A DNA stretch of 64,000 nt from Chelydra serpentina. Lineage: Eukaryota > Chordata > Testudines > Chelydridae. The position numbers and the translations under genes are program-made. The notes beneath the pieces are model-generated. The model was given only the letters and a program-made list of their open reading frames with translations. It was not told the origin of the DNA and searched no databases. Shown piece by piece: positions 39,401 to 51,400 of this stretch (the first letter of the stretch is position 1; each line of letters starts with the position of its first letter). The stretch is from contig JBAIAC010000027.1 in assembly GCA_037349315.1 (NCBI GenBank), positions 3,224,001 through 3,288,000 of the forward strand, written 5' to 3'.

Positions 39401-42400
39401 TCCTTGCAGAGTGACACCAACAGCCCTTCCTGTCCTGAGTCTCCCTAAATTCCTGAGTTCTTAATTACCAGACACTCAGACTTTCCCCTTCTGGTTTGTC
39501 ACCTCTGAAGGTGTGAAATCAGTCCCACAGATACCATCTTACTTTGGTCCCCACAGTTTGCACAACAGAGACCTGCTTGGAGTAAAAATAAACAAAGTCT
39601 ATTTCATAGAAAACCCACAGATTCAAAAATGAAATAGTGAGATAGCAAACGGGCAAGTGACCCAGTAAATATAAAGATGCAACCTCAGGCTTTAAACATC
39701 CATATTAGATTAAAAAAAAAAACCCTTTTTCTAATATTTACCTATTGCCTTTGAACAGTTTCTCAGCATACCCCTTAACTACTGGGGCGAGGGGTGGGGT
39801 GGAGAATCCAGTGTTCACAGAAAGCTTCCCCCCTACAGGCTCTTCCTGTTTCTGGATAGATTTCACTTCAAACCCCTTTTATTTTAAAAGGGTTTGCAGT
39901 TTTATTCTTCAGTTCATTATAGATATTGAAAAGTGGGAAACACTACGAACCTTAATGGCCCATGATTTGTCTGTTCCTGGGTGGTACAATGAATCCTTAC
40001 TTGAGTCCGGTTGTGTGTAAACATCTGGTTTGGGAGGTGCCTCTCCCTGTCTGATTGCTCACCTCCCTGCTGTGAGGTGGAGCCAAAGCCTATGAGCACA
40101 GTTCTCTATATACACAAATACATACATTCATAACTATAGTCTCTATACATATCTCATGATGACCATCAGTTTCAGAACAGCAAAAGCTTCTGTAAAAGAT
40201 CATACTCGATATACTTTTACAGTAAAATAACATCGTATGCAATCATTTGGTTTAACTGCTTCTTTTTGGGGGTTTAAACCCTCTATTCTCCCCTTGGGGT
40301 GTCTGGACCCTGACTGTCACACTAGCTATTTGCATATATCTGTTCCTCGGCTGGTTTTCCATTATACATAGTAATATGTATCCGATACTGGAGAGAAAGT
40401 TGGACAATAAAATTATCCAACTAAATCTATTTTTAAAGTAGCACAGTGAGAAAAAAAAAAAAGTTTGCATATATTCATTTTACTTTTTTTGTTTAATAAT
40501 TTCTTTCTTCATAATAGGCACGTTTTTCAGTGATTTGGCAATTAGATGAAGCTTTATTTCCAAATAAGACTGCAAACATCACTATTAACGTCACAAAGTA
40601 AGAAATGCCTTTTTCCACCCGTTATATTATAGACAGAAGAGAAAACATAAGTCACCTCCTATTTCCTTAATACTTCTCCATTAATCAGCTTGTGGGAGCC
40701 AATTCTATGGAAACCCTACTCATCCGTCCCTTCCTTCTTTTAGAAATGTCCATGTATGTACAAACTATTCCCCTACCTGTTGAGGATTATAATTTATTTT
40801 CTCTTTGGAAATTAGAGAGAGAATGGGAAAGCCACCAAATTTACTTAAGCAGGGTACGGATTTCCCTCTTTTTTCCTGTAGGACACCTAGTACCCCTTCT
40901 TCATCAGTAGGGAAAGCAGTGTATAGTGTATATATTTTTCAAAAACACAAGCCCAGCTATGTGCTGAGTGGATTTTTTTTGTTGCGGCCCCAATTGATTT
41001 TGGGGAGGCAAGGTATAGTGGGTACTAATTCCCTCCACCCACTTAACTGGGGCCTGGGAATGCAGGTTTTCAGAGTCCTTTCCTATTCTTTTGTGGGTGG
41101 GTGGGAAAGGGAAGTCTGTGACTGATTACTAGTGGGTTGGGGGGAAGGCAAGCAAGCCTTTAAAAATTAAAAAAAGCTGAGGCCATATTTATACCCAAGT
41201 AATGGGCACAAAATTGTACTTGACCCATTTGTCAACATTTTCAAACAAGATAGGAATCCAAACCTACCATTTAGCACCTAAACAGCTGGACTTAATTGTG
41301 GAAAATAAGACCACAGGAATGAGCAGGTGCTCAGCATCTTTGAAAATCAGGAAACTAAAGATTTTATTGGACTAACTTTAGGCAGCTAAATCTGGAATTT
41401 TTGCCTTTCAACTCTACTGCAAGCATAGTTGAAGGGGAAGGTTTTGGTATGAGTGCAATGGAGCTCGGACTCACCCGGCAGCGCCTCCTGCTGGTTTCTC
41501 TGGGAATTAGCTCGTCCAACCTCTGGAGCGCCCTCTGCAGGCCGGGGATCCGGCTGCCCCTCTCTCTGGTCCACGAGTCCCTCCCAGGACCCGGTGCCCC
41601 TTTTAACTGGGGTGCTGCCCCACTAGCAGTACCCCACAGCCTTACTCATGGGGTCTCCCCTCCCTAGGGAACTCCCAACCCACTATCCCCACCTCGCCTC
41701 AGTCGTAGGCTACTGCCAGTCCTTAGCTAGCCCCCACGCCCTGGGGCAGACTGCAGTATAAGCCACTCATCACAGGCAAGGTTGGGTTGGACCTGCTGCC
41801 TTGGCCTACCCGTGGGTTACCCCCTGCACCCAGTTAGGCCTAACCAGGCCTAGAGCCTGGGGTTTTCCTAGGCTGGAGCTCCCCAGCTCCTCTGGCCTTC
41901 CCCCAGCCCTGCTCCACTCTAGGTACCTACTTAGGTCCTTGCAGCCAGGCCCTCCTTCCTCTAATGCAGAGGAAGACTCTCTCTGTCTTTGGCTCACTGC
42001 CCCCTTATAAGGGCCAGCTGAGTCTGCCTTCCCACTAAGCCTGGGGCTTCAGAGCTGCAGCCCTTCCCCCAGGGCTGGCTCTGACCCAGTCAGGGCTGGA
42101 GCAGGTGGCCACCCCGCTACAATGAGTTTCTTCCCTTCTGCGGTGTGAGGGAGACCCTGGCGCACGTTTACCTGGAGTGCGCCAGGTTGCAGCCCCTATT
42201 CCGGCTCCTCACAAATCTTTTATTACGATTTTGGCTGCACTTTTCCCCTCACCTCCTTCTCTACGCACTCCCTATCTGTGGCCCCACAAAGCCACGGGAC
42301 CTCCTGGTCAATCTCCTCCTGGCCCTGGCTAAACTGGCCATCTATAAAACTAGGGAGAGGAGGTTGGCCGATGGAGGTCCAGTGACTGTGGGGCCTGTTT

Positions 42401-45400
42401 CCGATCCTTTGTCCGTTCACGCATCCGAGCAGAGTTCCTCTGGGTGGCGTCCACTGGCTCCCTTGACGCCTTTGAGCAGTGGGCGCTGTCCGGGGTTCTC
42501 TGCTCGGTGTCCCCGTCAGGCTCCCTTCTTTTAACACTGTGACTGCATCCCTGACCCTGTTATTTCATTAGTTGTCCCCCGAACTCATTTGGATTCCAGG
42601 TCCTGTGGATCCTCCCCTTAGGCTGCGGGGGGGGGGGGGGGGGGGTCCTTTAGCAGTGGGCGGGCTTCCGCCCACCCACTTCCCGGAACCCAGTAGGACA
42701 ATGAGTTTCTACCATGCCAGCAAGCTTCTTGCACATGTGGGAGCACCCTTAACTATGACAGATGTGAGCACTGCAGTATGCTCATACTATGCTTGTATTT
42801 GAAATATGGGGAGACAGGAAATGCTAAAGGGAAGGTCAGAGTTCCTACCATATTGCGTTTATGAAGTTCAGACTGCTAGGTAGCTCTGTGAAAGCTGCTC
42901 GACTGTACAGTGGCAATAATTCTCTTCGTTCTCCTTGTATAAAGTTACTGTCAGCAAATGTCAAACTATAGAAGCTTTAGTGACAGGGAAATTAAATATA
43001 GAACAGGTAGATAAATGTGTTGTCTTTTACCCTTTAATTTTTTAGTGTAAATGAAAATAGCACTGCTTTGATTGAAGAACACGTACTTGATGTCAGATAT
43101 GCTTTCACTGCAGTTCTTACCAAGTAAGTCTTACTGAGTAGCCAAGTGCTATTGATATCATCATTTACAAATCTGTGTTGGAGGTAAAGTGAAGTAGGGG
43201 AACCTTGTTAAGACTATAGTATAATTTGTTATTTATGAATTGCTGTTCCTCTATAAAAAAGTTAATTAACCTTATTGTTTAAGACAGCCAACTATTGTTA
43301 CAAGAATCACAAGATTACTGTAATTGATAGACCCTAAGATTTCTTTCTTTGTGTGTTTGACAACACTATATATAGTTGGTGATTCCCATTCTGTATGAGT
43401 CTCACATATCAACAGGGGAGGGAGAAACTGAAAAATGCAATAGTAAAACCATCTAACTGTCAGGGAAATTCAGGAGCATCCCTAGTACCTGAAACTATTT
43501 AAATAGATTCAAGATGCTGTCCCTTTAAAATAAGTGTAGATAAACATGACTTTCACTAAAACTGGATGTGTGATAACTTCCCTTCTCTTCTATTTGAGGG
43601 ATCGGTCTCTATCAGTTATAGTGTGAATTAATTTGCAGCAATAATAATGCAAGATCCATTTAGTTTGATTTATCATTTTGTCTGCAGGCCAACTCCAGTA
43701 GTATATGTGAATGTTAGTCAAGGACACTCTGAGAACAAAGAGTTCCAGTTTAATGTAGGTACAAAGTTAATAACATTGATGTAGTTGGATTTTTTAGGGC
43801 TAACCGTTCACCCTTTCTCATCCTGTCCATTTGCCTTTGTAGATCAATGGGGAAAACCACTTTAGAGCTCAAATTGATTTACAGATTTGGGTTCCTATCA
43901 GCATACAAGGTCAGCGTATTACAAGTGTGAAAAATGTAACAGGAACACAGGTATATTTTTAAAAACTTTTTCAATGTGCAATTCCTCTTCCACAGACTTT
44001 CAGGAGAGCAGGTTTAGCCCCTTACTGATAAATAAAGCTAAGATTGTCATGGAGGTCACGGAATCTGAGACTTCCAGCGACCTCTGTGACATTGGGGGCC
44101 CCCGCAGCTGACTGGGCTGCTGCAGGCATCAGGAGACCCGGAAGCAGCCCAGCCTCCGTGGGCAGCGGGGGACCCTCTCACAGCTGCCCTGCGGGTAGCG
44201 GGAACCCGGAACTGACTGGCTGCTGTCACTGGCGGTGACCCGAGCTACCCAGCAGCTCTGCTGCCACGAGCAGCTGGGGCTCTGGGCGGGGGTGCCTCCC
44301 AACAGCTCCCCTGCCATTATGGGTGGCGGGGGATACCCCCCCCCAGCCCCACAGGGGCCACTGGGCAATGGGGTCCCTGCAGCTCCCAGCCCTGTGGGGG
44401 TGTGTGTGTGTGGGCAATGGGGTCCCTGCAGCTCCCAGCCCTGTGGGGGGGTGTGTGTGTGGGCAATGGGGTCCCTGCAGCTCCCAGCCCTGTGGGGGTG
44501 TGTGTGTGTGTGTGTAAAGAGACGAGACAGGGTGCTGGACCCTCCTCCCTCCCCATTTTGTCAGGGACAGGTCACAGCTTCCATGATCTTTTTTTTTATT
44601 GCCCATGACCAGTCCATCACTTTTACTGAAAATATCCATGACAAAATCAAAGCCATACTGTTAAAACATATTCAAGCCTGGCTTTCCTACAGAATCCAGG
44701 AGTATTTTCTCAGATTTTCTATTTCTGGGTTTACATATTGTCACCTGTCAAATTCACTTTGCTAATCCAGGCAGTTTGGCAACCTAAGAGCATGTTTACA
44801 GCTGGGTCTATACAAGTGCTAATAAAAAAACAATAGTTTTTATAATAAGGGAATGCTTCAAATGTATTAGCAATATTAGATCAGGTCTTCATTTTCCAAC
44901 TTGAGAAATGAAAAGTAGGCTAGATTTTTACTGCAGCTTATTTAAATCATCAGTTTTAATGATCTAAGATTAAAAGTGGCAAACGAGCTTAAAGTTCAAA
45001 ATAAGGACTTAACATATGGAAGAGCCATTTTTAATATTTGAACTGTGAAATGTTTGATTTTTTTTTTTTTCAATAATGGATCTTCACATATTTTAGCTGA
45101 ACACTTAGAAATTATTTAACTCATGGACATAAGAGGTCGTTTACCACCATGCCAAATGTGCCAATGTTAAAATATTCCAAAAATACAGCAAAGGGAGTGA
45201 TTGTACAAGGACATCATTTTGTGATCTCTCATTCGAAGGTCCATTTTGATCAGTGGAAAAGGCTACTATTGAGCAGAACATCACTTGCAGAGCTAAAGTT
45301 CAGGACTTCTCTGTGGAACTTTCGGAGCTGTTTCTGTATGCCTTTCAAGGCAGAGGATGATAGCTTTCTCTTGTAGTTTACCTCTTTCAAAAGTTTATCT

Positions 45401-48400
45401 GCCAAGTAGTGCAGCCACAGGACATTGCTATGGGGGTGATAGTCAGCCCAGTTGTTGGAATTCTCTTCTTTCATCTGCCTATAGATATCAAACTGGTAGT
45501 CCCCTCTTCCTTGGAATAGCTCTTTGTCGGCAGAAATATCACAGAAGACAGTTAGCCCATCTTTCTCCATCCTAGATAGCGTGTAATCTATGATGTTCAC
45601 ATGAATTCCTTTTGTGGGGATTGTATAAACTGCTCCATTCAAAGTATAACCGAGCTCTTTCAAGTTGGTTTTCTTCACCAGAATATTCCCCCAATGCAAG
45701 TCTCTGTGCTCAAAGTGCAGTCCCTCCTCTGCCACAGCCAAGGAAGCAGTAACTTGATGCAGCAGGCTTTTTGCTGTTGCCACTGAGTTTAGCTGGTTCC
45801 TCATATTCTCCAAGTTATTACCTCCAAATTCAAATTCCAGGACCGTGAACAACTGCTGCTCTCCAAACAGATCTGGCCGGTTATTTTCAGATCCGTTCAG
45901 TTCATGATATTTGTCCCAGGCCTTCAGAAGATGTTTGGGATATGCCCCCTGGACACAGTGCACGGAGTACAAGTCAATGAACCCTACAGTCCTGTTCTCT
46001 ACCTCCTGAGATAAAAGGCTGAGCTCCTTTGAGATTATTATCTCTGGCAAGATCTCACTGAAGCTCTTCTGAGCTTCTCCATTGACCCTCTCGGTCCCCT
46101 CCACAGGAATGATTTTTAAAGCCACAGCTCCTCTCTCACTGTTTGTTTGGAACACCTCCCCAAATACTCCTTCCCCAATCTTCAGACAGTTCTTCATCTT
46201 ATCTGGGGGAATACATTCCTCAAAGGAGATAGGACCCTCCTGCTGGCATTCCCCATACACCTTTTCTGCATCTGTGAGCATCACCTCCAGAAGAGAATGG
46301 GACTTCATGGGAGTCAGCAGGAGCACGGAGGAAGTGGGCCAATTACAGTAGCCAACACTTTGAATGAACGGGGACTTATGGTACCTTGCAAGCTGAGATT
46401 TGGAGGAAGGAGTACAAAGGATACTGCTACAGGCACTTTCCCCGACAGAAACTTTCTTTTTCTTGTGAAGAGAGAGAGATGCTCGAGCCCTGGCCCACCA
46501 CTGGGAGTCATTGAGGAAAGACAAGTCACACAGAAAAGACGACGACATCTCTAGGGCATTTTTCTCCATTCCTCTTTGCCTCATTTGTTCTTGAAAAAAG
46601 GAGCCATCAGCCTGCTGCCGTGGAATTTTTGTATTCTTGCGTCTGACAGGGCGGCGCCTTGCCTGTTTTCCCCATCGGCTGGAGCTGAGCCCACTGATAC
46701 AGGCTTTTCTACTGGTGCTTACACCACCATCTTTGGGAATAACCTTGCTACTTCTGCACTTCTTTTCTGAGATTACAGACAGGGCAGAGGGGGAAACTGG
46801 CTGCTGACAATCATTTTCCCTCCAGGAGGGCCAAGCATCCAACTTTTTATTATTGATCTTCCTGGTAGCCAACCAGCTTGGTACCACTTGAGAGTTCAAG
46901 ACCACCAAGGGCTGAAGTTGGTGTCCGCTTTTGTCTGTGCTAAGGTTCAAGCTCCTTTTCTGAGAGCCTCCTCTCAAACCATCATGTGGCTCATCAGGAC
47001 TGGTATTGCCTGGTACCAGGCTATGGGGCTTCCCACTAATGGGCAGTGCAGCCCCGGATTGGTTAACACTTTTCTGCAGGCCCAGGCTCGTTTCTAGCTG
47101 GCAAGGTCCTGGTGTAGTCCTCTGAGCCCTCTCTGCCTTTTGTGAGGTCAGACTTTGGACATGATCTCTACTCACAGTTTTATGATGGGGTGACCCAGGC
47201 TGGCCCTGAGTAGGATCAGACTGTCTGTGGATACCTGGAAATGATGAGGGAACAAGCTGGATCAAGTCTCCCTGGGCTGCTTCAGGCTGTCTCCAAGCAC
47301 CGCAGGGTAAGAGGACATACTGGCTCCCAGAGATCATACAAGGAGTCCGGCTCTGGGGCCCTTGGGGAGATGCTGTGCAGGAAGGCGGGCCCCGGCCCCG
47401 CCAGTCTCCCCGCAGGGGGCTGCCTGAACCGGCGGTGGGATGCTGTTGGCCACGGGAGCTCCGGCCGCTGGCCCCGGACAGCGGCGGGGAGAAGAGCTCC
47501 ATGCTGCCCTCCAGCCCCGCCGCGGGCTCCGCTGTGCTGCTCCCCGGCGCCATCGAGCACAGCTCGGACAGGATGTTCCGGGAGGGGCCGTGACGTCGGT
47601 GGGAGGCCCGGGCCGAGGCCGGCCTCCCGGGATCGGGGGGGCTGCCAGGCGCGGAGCCCGGGGTGCGGTTCTCCTGGCAGCCCCCCAGGATGCTCTCCTC
47701 CTCCTCGGGGAGCGGCCCGCTCTCCGCCCCGGGCGGCGGCGGCGGCTGCGGGGTGCTGCAGAGCAGCGGGGGCCGCGTCCGCAGCCCCGTCCGGCGCCCC
47801 AGCGACGGGAGCGCCCCCCGGCGGCGCCGGTGGGTGACGTGTCTCCGCAGCGGGGTGGCGGGCACGGCGCAGCCATCGCTCGGCGGGCCCGGCCCGGCGG
47901 GGGCCCGGTTCTCCTTGGCGACCCGGCCGGCCGGCTCCTCGCCGCCGCCCCGCCGCCGCCTCAGGCGGGCGGGACTCCGGGCCGGCGGCGGCGGCGGGCG
48001 GCGGCGGCAGGGCTGGAAGTCGGGGTCCTCGGAGCCGGAGGACGAGGCGGTGGAAGTCGAGCCCACGGAGGCGGAGCTGGAGCCGAAGAGCCGCTTGCGG
48101 TCCTGAGGCGGCGACAGCCAGGGCGCCGGGGACCGCAGGCGGCGCAGGGAGGCGCCCCGGCGCGCGTAGGTGCGGAGCAGCCGCGGCGGGGGCCTCGCAG
48201 CCCGCTCCATGGCGCGGCCGCGCCTCAGCGAGAGCCGCCGAGCCCGCCCGCCGCCATTTCAAACCAAGTCTCGCGAGGCCGGCGAGAACCCGGCCGGGCT
48301 AAGTCCCGCCCACCGGGCCCCTCCTTCCACAGCCACTGGCGAGCGCGCGCTGGGGCCGGGCTGTCGCTCCCCCCCCCCCCCCCCCCCCGCGCGCACGGAC

Positions 48401-51400
48401 AGGGGTCTGGGTCTTGCCCCGCCCTGGGCGGTGCCAGGCGCCCCGGGTCCGTTCCCCCCGTCGCCCCCCGTGTGCCCCGTGCCCGTCACACCCCCCCTAG
48501 GGTGACCAGATGGGAAGACCCGAAAATCGGGACTTCCCACAAAAAAAAACAACCGCTCAAGCAAACTTGTTGAGCAAAAAAAGAAAAAAAATGACTGAAC
48601 CAAACTTGTTGACGTCTGGTCACCCTACCCCCCCCACCCCCCGTGCACTGTACCCTTCGCCCCCTCCCCCCCGGTGTATCCCGCGTCAATCACCCCCTCC
48701 CCCGTACTCATCGCCCCCCGCGTGCCCCGTGTCCATCACCCCCTGTCCCGTACTCATCGCCCCCCGCGTGCCCCGTGTCCATCACCCCCTGCCCCGTACT
48801 CATCGCCCCCCGCGTGCCCCGTGTCCATTACCCCCTGTCCCGTACTCATCGCCCCCCGCGTGCCCCGTGTCCATCACCCCCTCCCCCGTACTCATCGCCC
48901 CTCGCGTGCCCCGTGTCCATCACCCCCTGCCCCGTACTCATCGCCCCCCGCGTGCCCCGTGTCCATCACCCCCTCCCCCGTACTCATCGCCCCCCACGTG
49001 CCCCGTGTCCATCCCCTTGCCCTGTACTCATCGCCCCCCGTGTCCATCACCCCCTCCCCCGTACTCATCGCCCCCCGTGTGCCCCGTGTCCATCACCCCC
49101 TCCCCCGTACTCATCGCCCCCCGCGTGCCCCGTATCCATCACCCCCTGCCCCGTACTCATCACCCCCCGTGTGCCCCATATCTGTCGCTCCTTGGGTGCT
49201 CTGTGTCGGTCACAAACTGCCCATCTCTGCGCTCCCTGAGTGACTTTGTCTTGCCCTCATGGGATGATGAGGGCCCTTCGTGCTCAGTGCTTCCCTCAGG
49301 GCACTTGTGACTCTGTGAGGAGACAGACTAGTCCTTCACTGGTTCCGCCCCATTGAGTCCCTGGTGACAATGGCCATGTTCTGTATTGGACCAGCTAAGG
49401 CCTTCAGGCTCTCACCTCCTGGGGCAGAGAGCTGTGTCTCCAGGACTGGCTGTACAGCACAATACACGCTGAGCAGACAGCACTATATAAACAGAGCACC
49501 CACCCTGAATATGTGGAGTGCCGAAATGTTGATTTAGCTTTGGCTTTATCATATAATCCAAGAAATAGTTTCTACTGTAGTGAATTCTGTGGACTCCACT
49601 ATCCTACAGTGCAGATGAGTCTTTTGTGCTCCAGGCAAACCTTTGGAGATAGCTCTCCAAAGACACTTGCCCCATATACTGCAACTAGGTTGTGGCCACA
49701 CATCTCTAGGTGAAGACAACCAGACCAGGGACACCTTGGAGTTCATCTCTCCTAAACTGACCAATTGGTGGTGTAGTGAGCAATCTGACCTTGAGCCTCC
49801 CTTCTTCTGCTGATGGCTGAATATGCCACCTCTACAAGTACCACCAGTCTTGGGAAGAAGGTGGCAGACGATGGGATTGGGCTTCTGGAATTCTTTATAC
49901 ATTTTATTAGGCATGCTCTGGGCAAATGGTAAGTGGGAAACTACCAAGACTTTCCACAACTCTCTTTCCAGAATACAACAGTCTGCAACATCGAGGAGAA
50001 TTTGGAATGCCCTCTTTCATTCGGTACTAGAGAGACCAAATTATTGGTGAGTGGTTTCATGGTATCTGCTGTTACACAGATGTACTTGGAAAACACAAAC
50101 TAGTTACTGTTGGTCTTTCCAGAAATGGGAAATGCAGCGCCCAGCAGATACTCTGTTAGTCAATCTACATAGAATGTAATTACATAGGCTCTCTATGGTG
50201 CAAGCAGTGAGCTAAGTCCAAGATTCAGTTTAGTTCTGTTTTAACACACAGGTGCATAACGGTTCTGGATGTTAAAAAAAAATAATTTAAAAGTCCTCAC
50301 CCCGATAGACTATATTTTCCTAGATCCACATAGTGATCTTGTAACTTTAATGTTGGGGCACTTTTTTGTGTGTATCTCATTACTTTATTTGAGCCTGTCA
50401 TGGTGCTTGGTATGTGGCCCTTTAGTTCTTAGGGTTGCTGGTGGCATTGACAGCTACTGCAGGGGTGTGCTGCATCTGTTGCGCCATGCATATCTAAGCA
50501 CTGGAATAAATTGCCTAGGGAGGTTGTGGAATCTCCATCATTGGAGATTTTTAAGAGCAGGTTAAACAAACACCTGTCAGGGATGGTTTAGATAATAGTT
50601 AGTCCTGCCATGAGTGCAGGGGACTGGACTAGAAGACCTCTCAAGGTCCCTTCTGGTCCTATGATTCTGTGCTGGGACATTGGCTTTGTAGTGGCCAATG
50701 CAGTGAGCCACACAGCATTATTGAAAAATGGAGTAACAAGTGTTGCATGCTGTAACCAAGAATGGCTTGCTTTTAATACACATACAACATGCATTTAGTG
50801 AAATGGCTTGTACATTCTAGAAGTCTCAAACTATTTCCATGGAAATTGCAGTCATGAACCCCCTGCTTAGAGTGAAATAGTTTGATTCCATGCCATACGT
50901 TTTGCTTTGAGAAATATTGTCAGTGTTGATATCCCTTTCTCTTTCAGGCCAGCGAAGAAGTGACGTACCAATGTGTGCAATGTGCTATCACGTCCGACAG
51001 AGAGAATGTTACTGTGATGGCTGAGTTGCCTTTAATTGGTTCTCAGCAGGTATATACAAAAGCTGTGCTTCTCTGTCTTTTCTTGCTAAAAATTTGTTAA
51101 CCCACGTTTGCGGGATAGAATCTCTGCAGAGACACCTATGAAATCCTTACCCTGAATAACTTAGTATCTAAATGTCATCTCCTGCCTCTGCAGAGCAAGG
51201 GTGGAGTTTTAATCATGGTGCTTTCAGCTCTCAGGAGAGACTCTGCTCCTATGAGAGATGTTGCCATTTCCTCTAGTTATCCACAGAGGCTGTTCCTCCA
51301 GAGGATGGTATTTCCAGTGCTGCAAACATTGATTTTTCTAGGTACCGTCTTACTATTGGTACTGCCATAAGTCCAAGCAGAGCAGGAGGATGCTGGGTAA

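Noticed and set aside
44595..44600. Polyadenylation signal for HASPIN (AATAAA on the minus strand)
   Set aside because: It lies 650 bp past the stop within a poly-T part of a repeat; not enough support.
44235..44765. 176-residue forward frame with GCVCVG-type repeats
   Set aside because: It is the translation of a 49-bp tandem repeat with (TG)n inside a composite repeat.
47440..48573. 377-residue forward frame and other frames overlapping the HASPIN 5' end
   Set aside because: These are antisense or shifted shadows of GC-rich HASPIN coding sequence, in which stop codons are rare. The haspin frame has recognisable motifs and the others do not.
48510..49310. Long Pro-rich reading frames (up to 266 residues) in all three forward frames
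   Set aside because: They come from a 46-bp tandem repeat whose period is not a multiple of three; there is no gene-like start, splice context or known domain.
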